Origin: Artemia franciscana
Taxonomy: Eukaryota > Arthropoda > Branchiopoda > Anostraca > Artemiidae
Direction: 5' to 3'
DNA length: 64,000 nt
Assembly: GCF_032884065.1 (NCBI RefSeq)
Contig: NC_088873.1
Coordinates: 32,708,227-32,772,226 of the forward strand
In this document: in pieces, positions 22,076 to 34,203 of the stretch
Numbering within the stretch: position 1 is the stretch's first letter
Layout of the letters: every line of letters starts with the position of its first letter
Program-made: the position numbers and the translations under genes
The notes under the pieces: generated by a model
The model's database searches: none
The model's input: the letters and a program-made list of their open reading frames with translations, nothing else
Told to the model about the DNA's origin: nothing

Positions 22076-23030
22076 CGCTCCGTGGAACAAAACCAGTTTT
22101 ATAACGTCAGTAGGAAGGCCCCAAAAACGAAAAGTTGCAGTTATTACAAATGATGACTCTGTGGAACAACCTGAACTATCAAACATGACAGGACCGATAG
22201 AGATAAAAATGAGACAAGACCAATACGGGCAGTTAAAGCAACTTAAAAGTAAAGAAGTAAGTAAGACTACACTAGACCCTTAAGGTCCAAACCGGCGGTG
22301 TTGATCTCCGTTTCATGGCCCTTCAGCCAGGAAGTGCAATGGGGGGTTGGGCGCCAGTCATCCTGAAACAACCTTTGCTAAAGCAAAGGGCATTGCTAAA
22401 CAGCATAAACAGCGTAAATTGCTAAAAGCGAGTATCAAAACATTCCAAAATTGAAAATGATACTTATGATAATTGGGTTTGGGATTTTGACATGGATAAG
22501 GTACCAATGCTTACCTTGCCTTTGTTAAAAAAAATTAAATTTTGGCGATATGTATTTCAGAATGACAAAAGACAAGCTGAGGCAAAAGTCGACTTTAAAC
22601 ATTTTATAAAAGCTCCAAGCGATGAAGTAGATATAAATAATGAAATTACACTTTATAAGGACATTAGCCAGAAACATTATACTTCATCAGCCACTGTTGA
22701 AAAAAAAAGGTTCGGCGTCATGTTTTTCATAATGACAAAACAAAAGCCTAGGCAAAAGTTAATTGTCCAATAACAAAAAAAAACTAATTTTACAAAGACG
22801 CCAATTCTAATTTAATATCATTCAAAGTGTTGAAGAAGTTGACTGAGGAAAACGAAGAACAGATAAATGTGATCAGAAAACTAGTGAAAGTGAGGATCGA
22901 AACCGCCAAACAAAAGGCATGGAAAAAACGACAGCGAGAATCACATTCAATTGTAAACGAAATTTTGAACCAGGATCTGTGGTTGGAAACTGGAAAAGAC
23001 GTATTTGTTATCTATAACCTCTTATGAGAA
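22076..23030 (+). pseudogene. Coding-like fragments of unknown gene
   Basis: Three plus-strand stretches have protein-like composition. About 22076-22281, no ATG: VGRPQKRKVAVITNDD, Lys-rich with an AT-hook-like GRP core, to a TAA. 22492-22773: FWRYVFQNDKRQAEAKVDF and a charged C-terminal half. 22827-23027: a Lys/Glu-rich helix, ENEEQINVIRKLVKVRIETA. Within the second, the segment around 22530-22590 is repeated around 22705-22765 ('ttgaaaaaaaaaggttcggc', 'aatgacaaaa...caaaagcc'). Its second copy reads in another frame, so a duplication followed by a frameshift is likely. No family recognised. It could be the remains of one transposon or host ORF. Confidence 0.35.
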
Positions 23031-23354
23031 TAAATCAGATAATGGATGAATCTAAACTTCCAAAGCAAAAGGTTTAGAAAAAAATTTCTGAGGTAAACAT
23101 GAAAAAAATGGACAATTAGATCTACGGTTGGAAAACAAGGAACAGCGATGACTGGCGACAAGAACGATCCAAATATGTCCGGAATTTAAGAAAGAATTCG
23201 TGTTTTTCCCAGGGTGGCTGTATTGAACCTATGGTGACATCATGACATCAAGAAAAGGCTCAAATTGTCTGCGGTTAGAATACATGCAACAATGACAATC
23301 CATATATAGGAGCCTGCCGCGTGCCGAGGCCTGGTATTCTATATATATTAAATA
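23031..23354. other. Spacer, nothing identified
   Basis: Continuation of the fragment above with stops in every frame. No motif seen. Confidence 0.3.
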
Positions 23355-23424
23355 AAAAGAAAAATTTTTTAACTGCAATTAAGGAGCGACATTAAAACTG
23401 AAAACGAACAGAAATTATTGCGTA
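23355..23424 (+). repeat. Family A left arm, split by Helitron
   Basis: Left inverted-repeat arm ('taaggagcgacattaaaact' onward to 'cgta' at 23424). It is continued at 26178 after the Helitron. Joining 23424 to 26178 recreates the uninterrupted sequence seen at 26785-26860. Confidence 0.85.
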
Positions 23425-23777
23425 CTAGCTGTTGGGGTGGCGCTTCGCGCCACCCCAACACCTAGTTGGTGGGGCGCTTCGCAACCCCCCAAGCCCCCCC
23501 CGCGCGCGTAAGTCGTTACGCGCCATATTAGTTATGTGCCATTGTAGTTGTGTCCCTGTGTCCCACCTGTGAATATAGATAGATTTATATATGTGTTTCA
23601 AACTACGTAAAAATTGCGAATAAACAACATTCTTGGCTTTCCCATTGTCTGTGCATATACAAAGCCGTATGTACTAATAATGACGTCATATGCAAACGCT
23701 CTTTTTACAAACAAACAAACATGCATCCACACAACTCGTTTTTATATAGATAGATAGATAGATAGATACAATACAAA

Positions 23778-24610
23778 TTAACTGCGTAAAACTTGCGAAT
23801 ATACAACATTCTTCGCTGTCCAATTGTCGCTGCATATAAATACATTGTCAGGTTTACCGACCCTCGAACATGCAACGTACAATTGTCCATCAGAAAAACA
23901 ATCAGTATTAAGATCTATACCACATTTTTCTAATGATTGACCTTGAGCTTTGTTAATGGTGATTGCAAATACTAATCGAATTGGGAATTGCAATCTTTTA
24001 AATTGAAAAAGCAGATCCGTTGGAATCATGGGAATGCGAGGAATAAGAACAGCCTCACCCTCATAAGGCCCTGTCAAGATTGTGGCCTCTATTAGGTTTT
24101 CCATTGTTTTTTTACGGCAAGTCGCGTGCCATTGCAAAGCTTTGGTGGGTTGATATTTCTTAAAAGTATTATTGGTACGCCTATTTTTAGTTGTAGCACG
24201 TGTGGTGGAAACCCTGAAGGATCTATGGAATTTAAAAATTCAGATGGATAATTAACCGCTTCATTTGGTTCTAAAACTGTGTCGACTGACTTGTAAAGGA
24301 CTGCCTGGTCTCGAATCTTGGTCAAAACAATATTGTTGATTTCGTGGACGTCTATATTTTTGGGTGCGAGAATCGCTCTTTAACTTAGCCATTTATTATT
24401 TTTATAATTTTTTAGCATATTCGGAAATACTTTTTCAATCAATTCATTTTTGGACGTCACTAAATTACAGAAATCAGCAGGTAGTTGTATACGTCCTGAA
24501 ATTGAGTCTACTGTTTGACCAGAGTCATCGTTTTGCAATCGGACACGCATATTTGTAGTTAATTTTAATATTTTTACGTGTGCCCATAAATTAGAATTTT
24601 TTTAGGCAAG
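23778..24610 (-). pseudogene. Helitron helicase C-terminal part, copy 1
   Basis: 24092-24325 gives VDTVLEPNEAVNYPSEFLNS and GVPIILLRNINPPKLCNGTR. After a frameshift, 23778-24137 gives FAITINKAQGQSLEKCGIDL, motif VI region of PIF1-like helicases, then [16 protein letters not shown] and the C-terminus [10 protein letters not shown] stop lies at 24364-24380. Compared with copy 2 it lacks about 42 bp (around 24505). The intact parent protein would unwind DNA during rolling-circle transposition. Confidence 0.85.
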
Positions 24611-24840
24611 CATTCATTTCGTCTGCAGGAGTTAAACTACGTAAAAATTGCGAATATACAACATTCTTGGCTTTCCCATTGTCTCTGCATATACAAAGCC
24701 GTATGTACTAATAATGACATCATATGCAAACGCTCTTTTTACAAACAAACAAACATGCATACACACAACTCGTTTTTATATAGATAGATAGATAGATAGA
24801 TACAATAGAAATTAACTGCGTAAAACTTGCGAATATAGTT
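24605..24840 (-). repeat. Duplicated Helitron 3' segment (copy of 23607-23812)
   Basis: Nearly identical to 23607-23812, including 'actacgtaaaaattgcgaat', the acaaa-repeat and the (GATA)n. It marks the right unit of a tandem duplication of about 1.03 kb, whose right unit has lost the part equivalent to 23815-24185. Confidence 0.85.
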
Positions 24841-25306
24841 GTAGCACGTGTGGTGGAAACCCTGAAAGATCTATGGAATTTAAAAATTCAGATGGATAAT
24901 TAACCGCTTCATTTGGTTCCAAAACTGTGTCGACTGACTTGTAAAGGACTGCCTGGTCTCGAATCTTGGTCAAAACAATATTGTTGATTTCGTGGACGTC
25001 TATATTTTTGGGTGCGAGAATCGCTCTTTCACTTAGCCATTTATTATTTTTATAATTTTTTAGAATATTCGGAAATACTTTTTCAATCAATTCATTTTTG
25101 GACGTCACTAAATTACAGAAATCAGCAGGTAGTTGTATACGTCCTGAAATTGAGTCTACTGGGAGCTTTCCGTTTCCAATTGTCAGCAATTGATCTGAAA
25201 ATGTTTGACCAGAGTCATCGTTTTGCAATCGGACATGCATATTTGTAGTTAATTTTAATATTTTTGCGTGTGCCCATAAATTAGAATTTTTCAGGCAAGC
25301 ATTCAT
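24812..25306 (-). pseudogene. Helitron helicase middle part, copy 2, with internal deletion
   Basis: An open frame from MNACLKNSNLWAHAK through [20 protein letters not shown] to GFPPHVLQL, then directly YSQVLRS. The jump from PPHVLQL to the protein C-terminus removes about 120 codons including motif VI. The upstream end joins the N-terminal ORF within a few bases of shared sequence (GACGAATG at about 25305), which in an intact element lie more than 1000 codons apart. Confidence 0.85.
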
Positions 25307-26012
25307 TCGTCTTCAATGGCTCTGGTGGTGCAGCCAATAGAGGAAGTTTAACTTTTCCTGAGGCGCAACACATTCCCATTGTTTCACCATTGAATTTCAA
25401 GGCCTTGCAATAGGGACAAATTTTAGACATTGTCCCGATTTGAACACATCTACTCAAGCTATAATCATCGACTGGGTTGTACCTGAATGCCAGGCGATAA
25501 CTTTCAGGTTGCTCTGATTCCTCGGCACGCTTTCTTTTCTTACTTTCTCTATAAGCAGCAAGCCTGTTTTCTTGCTGTTCTTGTGATTCCTCGGCACGCT
25601 TTCTTTTCTTACTTTCTCTCGGCAAGCTTTCTTTTCTTACTTTATCTATCAGCAGCAAGCCTGATTTCTTGCTGTTCTTGTAATTCCTCGGCACGCCTTC
25701 TTTTTTCACTTTCTCTTTTAGCAGCAAGTCTGCTTCCGCGTTGCTCTGGTAGTTCCTCGGCACGCTTTCTGTTCTTTTTTCTTTATCAGCCTCAAGCCTG
25801 TTTCCTTGCTGTTCTTTTGATTCCTCAGCACGCTTTCTGTTCTTTCTTTCTCTATCAGCCTCAAGCCTGTTTCCTTGCTGTTCTTTTGATTCCTCGGCAC
25901 GCTTTCTTTTCTGACTTTCTCTATCAGCAGCAAGTTTTTTGGCATAGACTCTTTGAGCATCTTCATCGGCTTTTGCCATGGTAAGTTCATCAGTCATTGT
26001 AAACTTAAACAT
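25281..26012 (-). pseudogene. Helitron N-terminal ORF with charged repeats and zinc motif
   Basis: From MFKFTMTDELTMAKADEDAQ the frame has about seven units of roughly 24 residues of the type KRKRAEESKEQQGNRLEADR, some shifted out of frame and back. It ends with SKICPYCKALKFNGETMGMC and CASGKVKLPLLAAPPEPLK. The C-x2-C...C-C segment before the Rep domain is typical of animal Helitron proteins. The Lys/Arg/Glu-rich repeats probably form a nuclear-localised coiled coil. The frame leads straight into the helicase fragment, so the Rep domain is deleted. Confidence 0.8.
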
Positions 26013-26177
26013 TAATAGATTTCTACGTGAACATATGTCTTAAATATCTTGAATGACGTCACCGTCAAAGCAAAAATGACGACAACTAATTTCATGACGT
26101 CAGTCAACACAGAAACATGACGTCACCTGATCCACAGACAGACACACAGACAGACAACTTATTTTTATATATATAGA

Positions 26178-26760
26178 TATGAAAGGGGATGTCCCCTCAT
26201 CAACGCCTCGCTCTTTGCGCTAAAATTTGACTCTTTCTCACATCCCTACTTTTTAAAACAAATAAAAACTTTAGCGTAAGGAGCTAAAGCTCCTCGTCCC
26301 CCATGAAGAATTCCTCCAAGGAAAGATCTTTCCAAGTAGTTCCATCCCCTCAACCTCCCCCGCCAACCAAACAAATCCCCATGAAAACGTCTGTACATTT
26401 CCCAATAACCGTTACTGTACGAAAACACTGGTCAAAGTCTGTGACTTGCAGCCCCTTCCCCGGTGATTGTGGGAGTGAGTCGTCACCAAAGACAAAGCTA
26501 CTATGTTTTTCGACTATGCTGAACAAAATGGCTATCTCAAAATTTTCATCCGTTGACCTTGGGAAAAAATGAGCGTGGGAGGGGGCCTAGATCCCCTCCA
26601 ACTTTTTTGGTCACTTAAAAAGGGCACTAGAACTTTTAATTTAAGTTAGAATAAGGCCTCTCTTAACATTTTAAGACCACTGGGTCGCTACGGTCACCCC
26701 TGGAGAAAAGAAAAAACTAATAAACACGCACCCGTGATCGGTCTTTGTCAAAAAATTAAA
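26178..26760 (+). repeat. Family A, part distal to the Helitron, with tail
   Basis: It continues the arm broken at 23424 ('tatgaaaggggatg'), then the inner region with 'cctcgctctttgcgctaaa', and passes into the tail (26300-26660), which matches 476-930. The tail ends with 'ctgggtcgctacggtcaccc' and 'aataaacacgcacccgtgat'. Confidence 0.85.
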
Positions 26761-27086
26761 CAAAAAAAACAAGTTTTTTCAACTGAAAGTAAGGAGTGAC
26801 ATTAAAACTTAAAACGAACAGAAATTACTTCGTATATGAAGGGGGCTGCTTTCTCATCAACGCCCCGCTCTTTACACTAAAGTTTGACTCTTTCTCTTAA
26901 CTCTTCTTTTTAAAACAGTAAAAAATTCTTTGCCACAATTCTGCTTTTTAAAACAATTAAAAGCTTTAGCTTAAAGAGCAAGGGATTGCAGAGGTGACAA
27001 CCCATTTCATATACGGAGTAATTTCTGTTCGTTTTAAGTTTTAATGTCGCTCCTTACTTTCAGTTAAAAAAACTAGTTTTTTTTTA
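26760..27086. repeat. Intact inverted-repeat unit of family A
   Basis: Arms of about 85 bp: left 26775-26860 ('ttcaactgaaagtaaggagt' ... 'cttcgtatatgaa'), right 27000-27075 ('catatacggagtaat' ... 'ccttactttcagttaaaaaa'). The central region carries 'gccccgctctttacactaaa' and its inverted partner. This copy is uninterrupted at the position where two Helitrons sit in the other copies. Confidence 0.85.
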
Positions 27087-28029
27087 TGTAATAACATACT
27101 TAAATTAAAAAGGAATTCTGGATTTCTAGTATATCTTGGGAAAGGTAGCTGTTTGGTTTCACCCGAAGTTGTCCGAGAAAAAATGTCTTCAAAGCCACTT
27201 AAATATGCAATTTCAAGCAACGAACTGGGGATTTTTTACACTTAGCTTGTCAAAAATACAATATAAACAATAAAATATATGAAAATACCAGATTTTCTCT
27301 AATATAAGCTAAGATTTGGTTTATTTTTGTAAATTTTTTTTCCCTATCTCCGAGTTAATAATAACACATACACACACAAACACACAAAATAGGAAAAAAA
27401 AAGAAATTTTCAAAATTTCAAGGAGGCTTAAAGGTTAAAAAATGTCAAAAACAATTAAGTCTCGCAGATTAAAAGAAACAGACCAATTATAAACACAAGT
27501 GTAAAATTTAGGCTCTTGAATTAAAAAATACAAAACTAAATCAAGAGAGAGAGATATATCTTTCAGTGCAAAATTCTATTGATGTAAAAACAAATTATTT
27601 TTGTTGAAGCGGAACGAGGGGGGTGAGTCTGGTGGGAGGAAAATTTACTAGGGAAAAGAGAATTTATTCGAGGGTTATGGAGGGAATTATTGGCAAAACG
27701 TAAAAAGAATGTTCATTCTTCTTTCCCTAAGGGCGACCAGATCCGCTCTCCGAAGAGAGGAGAGATTGAAGATAGTTGTAAAGCGCCAATTTTGGACTGC
27801 CTCTAGTTCGTTTGACAGTTCATTAGAAATGCCAGGATGCTAAACAAGACCCGTGCACTCGAAGATTGGGCGTACAAATGAAAAAGAAAACACTTAAACA
27901 ATAGAATTTAGGAAATTTAAATCTTTAAGGAGTTTATGGAAGGAAAATGTGGCATTTGCGCGTCTTAATACATCACTAATACGGAAATCCCATTTAAACT
28001 CATTTTAAGAGATATACGTTTTTCAGCTC
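27087..28029. other. AT-rich sequence, nothing identified
   Basis: No protein motif or terminal repeats seen. Short CA/CAA repeats at 27365-27385. Confidence 0.4.
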
Positions 28030-28051
28030 AAGACTTTTGGGGACCCCAACA

Positions 28052-28113
<62 letters not shown>

Positions 28114-28320
28114 ACTACGTAAAACATGCAAATATACAACATTCTTTGCTGTCCCATTGTCTGTCCATATAAATAGATTGTCAGGTTTACCAACTCTTGA
28201 ACATGCAACATAATAATTGTCCATGGGCAAACAATCCGTATTCAGATCTATACAGCATTTTTCTAACGATTGCCCTTGAGCTTTGTTGATGGTGATTGCT
28301 AATCGAACATTCCCTGTGTC
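28030..28320 (-). mobile_element. Helitron 3' fragment with helicase C-terminus
   Basis: On the minus strand the helicase end LAITINKAQGQSLEKCCIDL ... [17 protein letters not shown] ... NVVYLHVLRS (28111-28315) is followed by (TA)n (28054-28110) and a shortened hairpin remnant 'ggggaccccaacacc' near 28040. The canonical CTAG is not present. The upstream side runs into the GACCGGGACAC minisatellite. Confidence 0.75.
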
Positions 28321-28545
28321 CCCGTCGTCATTTGTATATTCCCCTGTGCCCCCGGCGTCCCCGTTGTAGTTGTGTCCATGTGTCCTGGTCGTCATTTATA
28401 TTCCCTGTGTCCCGGTCGTCATTTGTGTCCCGATGTCCCGGTCTGTAATTTCTCTTTGAGTGTCCCGGTCGTCATTTATATTCCCTGTGTCCCGGTCGTC
28501 ATTTGTTACCCGGTGTCCCGGTCTGTAGTGTCATCTTATAATGAC
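28320..28545 (-). repeat. GACCGGGACAC minisatellite (reverse orientation)
   Basis: Units of the form 'tgtcccggtcgtcattt' with 'atattccctg' spacers, period about 30 bp. The same array occurs at 31900-32070, 32460-32640, 33770-33910, 38700-39240, 40495-40810, 43625-43825 and 44130-44240. Its open frames (VPVVIYIPCVPVVIC-type) are repeat artefacts. Confidence 0.85.
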
Positions 28546-28622
28546 GTCATATATAAAGCCTTATATACTTATAATGACGTCAAATGCAAACCCACAAACA
28601 AACAAACATGCATATATACAAC

Positions 28623-28623
<1 letters not shown>

Positions 28624-28707
<84 letters not shown>
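28624..28707. repeat. (TA)n microsatellite
   Basis: Nearly pure TA array of about 84 bp at the left boundary of the Rep/helicase block. Between it and the Rep frame (28708-28998) is a T-rich spacer with no motif. Confidence 0.95.
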
Positions 28708-28709
<2 letters not shown>

Positions 28710-30601
28710 TACAGTTTCTTCTTTAGTTTTTTTTCTTTTTCAGTTTTTTATTTTTTTAGTTTCTTCTTTTTATTGATTTGTTTTCTTCAATTTGTCAATG
28801 TTCATTCTAACATTGACACTTGGAAAAATCTTTACGTGCCAAGCATGCTAAAGCTCCAACAATTTATATTAAACCTCAAAATTTGGGGTATCTGTTTTAA
28901 GGTTTTCGAATTACTTTAATCTATTGTCAAAATATATTGAAATATTTGTGCAATTCCCAGTTTTTTTAGTTGTTTCTTTTTTTTAGTTTTTGTTTCACCA
29001 ATACGTCGTTGATATGTATGCTAAAATTGAATCAAAACGTTTGCTATATATCCGCCTGAATCAGACCAACCTCCGCTCTGAACAATATATTCATTTGCGA
29101 GATGCAGTTATAAATGACGGTAATACCACAAACGTGGGAAGATTAACAATTTTACCTTCGTCATATGCTGGCAGTCCCCGTCATATGCATGAATATGCTC
29201 AAGATGCTATTGCGTATGTTCGTCTCTATGGTCGTCCAGATTTATTTATTACATTTACATGTAATCAATCTTGGGACGAGATACAGCAGCTTTTACTTCA
29301 AGGACAATCGGCGGTTCATAGACATGACATTACGGCCCGTGTCTTCCGGCAAAAGTTGAAATCACTGATAAACTACATAGTAAAACTTGAAGTGTTTGGG
29401 TCAGTGCGATGCTGGATGTACTCAGTGGAATGGCAAAAACGAGGTTTGCCACACGCACATATACTAATCTGGCTACATAAAAAAATTACTTCGAACGAAA
29501 TTGATGATGTGATTTCCGCTGAAATACCTGATGAAAATGTCGATAAGGGGTTACATGATATTATTGTAAAAAATATGATACATGGACCTTGCGGTGCACT
29601 GAACGAAAATTCACCATGCATGGCCAAAGGAAGGTGCACAAAGCAATATCCTCGACTTTTAGTATCAAACACAATTACTGGCAATGATGGTTACCCACAA
29701 TATAGAAGAAGATCAACTGAAGGTGGCGGTAAAACAGCAATAATAAAGAAGCGTAAAGGTACCACCAACGAAGTAAATAACCCGTGGGTTGTTCCATATT
29801 CCCTGTTATTATCAAAAACATTTAATGCACACATAAACGTTGAATACTGTAACTCCGTAAAGGCAATCAAATACATATGTAAATACGTCAACAAAGGCAG
29901 TGACATGGCAGTTTTTGGCTTGCAGCCCGAAATCAAAGATATCGACGAAATCGTACAATATCAGGCTGGAAGATACATAAGCAGTAATGAAGCTGTTTGG
30001 CGAATTCTTTCATTTCCGATACATGAACGTAGTCCAGCTGTTGTTCACTTAGCGGTACATTTACAGAATGGTCAACGTGTTTATTTCTCGGAAACCAACG
30101 TGCAACAAAGAGCCCTGAATCCACCAGATACAAAGTTAACCGCTTTCTTGTCGCTTTGCAAAAATGATTCTTTTGCAAAAAAACTGCTGTATACTGAAGT
30201 GCCTTCGTATTACACGTGGAATACTAAAAATAAAGTATTTGAACGTCAAAAACAGGGTAAGTCAGTCGACGGCCAACCTACCATCTTCAAAGATACCACG
30301 TTAGGAAGACTCTACACCGTTCACCCCAATCAACATGAATGCTTCTTTCTACGCCTGCTTTTGGTGAATGTACCCGGTCCGACATCCTTTGAGTATTTGA
30401 GAACTGTAAACGGTACTATACATGACACTTACCGTAGTGCATGCCAAACTCTGAATTTATTGGAGAATGACCAACACTGGGATAACTGCATCAATGACAC
30501 ATGTGAAACGTCAACTCCAAGTCAAATTCGCGCATTGTTTGGCATCATTTTAACAACTTGCTCTCCATCAGCTCCTACAGAGTTATGGGAAAAAGTCAAA
30601 A

Positions 30602-32188
<1,587 letters not shown>

Positions 32189-32244
32189 TTTCTTTTTAGT
32201 TTTTTTGTAGTTTTTACCTTTTTTAGTTTTTTTCTTCTTTTGTA

Positions 32245-32337
32245 TTAATGCTAAAGCCAAGGTTCAAACCTGGAGCCTCTCGGACCTAGAACCTGAAACA
32301 TAACGCTTTACCAGCTCAGCTACTTCGGCTTGAATAC
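32245..32337 (-). repeat. tRNA-derived segment (SINE-like or tRNA pseudogene)
   Basis: The minus strand has an A-box-like TAGCTGAGCTGGTAAAGCG and a B-box-like GGTTTGAACCTTGG at the expected distance, a variable-arm-like GGTCCGAGAGGCTCC as in Leu/Ser types, and acceptor-like ends (GCCGAAG / CTTTAGC, 5 of 7 pairs). It runs into 'attaatacaaaagaag' and an A-rich tract. It is embedded in the Helitron N-terminal frame, so it is not a functional tRNA gene in this state. Confidence 0.5.
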
Positions 32338-32460
32338 ATTCGTTTTGAGCAGCTTCCTCGGGTGTTGCCATTGTAGGTTCTTCAGTCATTTTACAGTTAG
32401 AAATTTCTCTTTCAACGGTCTTCTTACAATTAAAAATTTGTCTTTGAACGATATTCTTAA
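32338..32460 (-). pseudogene. Helitron N-terminal ORF start
   Basis: MTEEPTMATPEEAAQNEC with upstream 'ggaaatttct'-type leader, parallel to the copy at the left edge of the window. The frame is carried on by the tRNA-like segment and then stops. The region 32460-32640 is minisatellite. Confidence 0.7.
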
Positions 32461-32639
32461 ATACCTGTGTCCTGGTCGTCATTTTTATTCCCTGTGTCCC
32501 GGTCGTCATTTGTGTCCCGGTGTCCCAGTCTGTAATTTCTCTTTGAGTGTCCCGGTCGTTATTTATATTCCCTCTGTCCCGGTCGTCATTTGTGTCCCGG
32601 TCTGTAATTTCTCTTTGAGTGTTTATTCTTTTTAGTATT

Positions 32640-34109
32640 TTTTAGTTTTTTACATTTAACTAAAAAAAGGCAAAAACTACAAAAAAACTAAAAACTAATA
32701 AAAAAAGTAAAAAAGCTAAAAAACAAAAAAACTAAAAAAAAACTAAAAAAAGGTAAAAAACTAAAAAAAATAAAAAATAAAAAAAAAAATAAAAAAAAGG
32801 AAAAAACTGAAAAATAAGCTAAAATAAAGGTAAAAACCAATAAAAAACTAAAAAGAAAAAAAGGAAAAAACTAAAAAAAATTTTCATCTAAAAAACTAAA
32901 AAAGGTAAAAACTAAAAGAACTAAAAAAGAAAAAAATAAATGACGACACTCAAAGAGAAAGCGACCAGGACAAAAGGAATGTTCGATTAGCAATCAACAA
33001 AGCACCGGGACACAGGGAGTATAAATGACGACCAGGACATAAGTAAAAAAAAAAATAAAAAACCTAAAAAAAAGGTAAAAACCACAAAAAAACTAAAAAG
33101 AAAAAAAAACTAAAAACTAATAAATAAACTAAAAAATCTAAAAATCTAAATAAACTAAAAAAGAAAAAAAAAGGAAAAAAATAAAGGAGAAAAACAAAAC
33201 TTAAAAAAAGGCAAAAACTACAAAAAAAACTAAAAACTAATAAAAAAAGTAAAAAAGCTAAAAAACTAAAAAAACTAAAAAAAACTAAAAAAAGGTAAAA
33301 AACTAAAAAAAATAAAAAATAAAAAAAAATAAAAAAAAGGAAAAAACTGAAAAATAGGCTAAAATAAAGGTAAAAACCAATAAAAAACTAAAAAGAAAAA
33401 AAGGAAAAAACTAAAAAAAATTTCATCTAAAAAACTAAAAAAAACTAAAAAAGGTAAAAACTAAAAGAACTAAAAAAGAAAAAAATAAATGACGACACTC
33501 AAAGAGAAAGCGACCAGGACAAAAGGAATGTTCGATTAGCAATCAACAAAGCACCGGGACACAGGGAGTATAAATGACGACCAGGACATAAGTAAAAAAA
33601 AAACTAACAAAACTAAAAAGAAGGTAAAAACTACAAAAAAACTAAAAAGAAAAAAAAACTAAAAACTAATAAAAAAACTAAAAAATCTAAAAATCTAAAT
33701 AAACTAAAAAAGAAAAAAAAAGGAAAAAAATAAAGGAGAAAAACAAAACTAAAAAACGAATGTATATACAGACCGGGACACCGGGATACAAATGACGACC
33801 GGGACACAGGGAATATAAATGACGACCGGGACACAGGGACACAACTACAACGGGGACACCGGGGGAAACAGGGGGATATAAATGACGACCGGGACACCGG
33901 GACAGGGAATGGTCGATTAGCAATCACCATCAACAAAGCTCAAGGGCAATCATTAGAATCATGAGGTATAGATCTGAATACAGATTGTTTTCCCATGGAC
34001 CATTATATGTTGCATGTTCAAGAGTCGGTAAACCTGACAGTCTATTTATATGCAAAGACAATGGGACAGCAAAGAATGTTGTATATTCGCAAGTTTTACG
34101 TAGTTAAAA

Positions 34110-34203
<94 letters not shown>

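Larger units (their letters stand above)
23425..26177 (-). mobile_element. Complete-ended, internally rearranged Helitron
   Basis: On the minus strand it begins TC (26177-26176) and ends CTAG (23428-23425), preceded by a GC hairpin (stem TTGGGGTGGCGC). It sits between A and T, as Helitrons insert. It keeps the 5' region with TGACGTCA motifs, the N-terminal ORF and helicase pieces. It has lost the Rep domain and the helicase N-terminal half, and contains a tandem duplication of the helicase C-terminal segment. The GC-rich subterminal block (23465-23540) and a short (GATA)n (23743-23768, copied at 24781-24802) are inside. Length 2753 bp. Confidence 0.9.

Noticed and set aside
25487-25984. 165-codon plus ORF rich in Phe/Leu/Ser
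   Set aside because: Antisense shadow of the Lys/Glu-rich Helitron N-terminal repeats.
28372-28919. ORFs with (YI)n stretches
   Set aside because: (TA)n read-through joined to minisatellite. No independent coding signal; the same applies to all YI-type frames at 31.5, 34.1, 39.4, 43.4 and 44.6 kb.
32245-32337. Functional tRNA gene
   Set aside because: Two acceptor mismatches, no clear anticodon arm, and it lies inside a Helitron frame.
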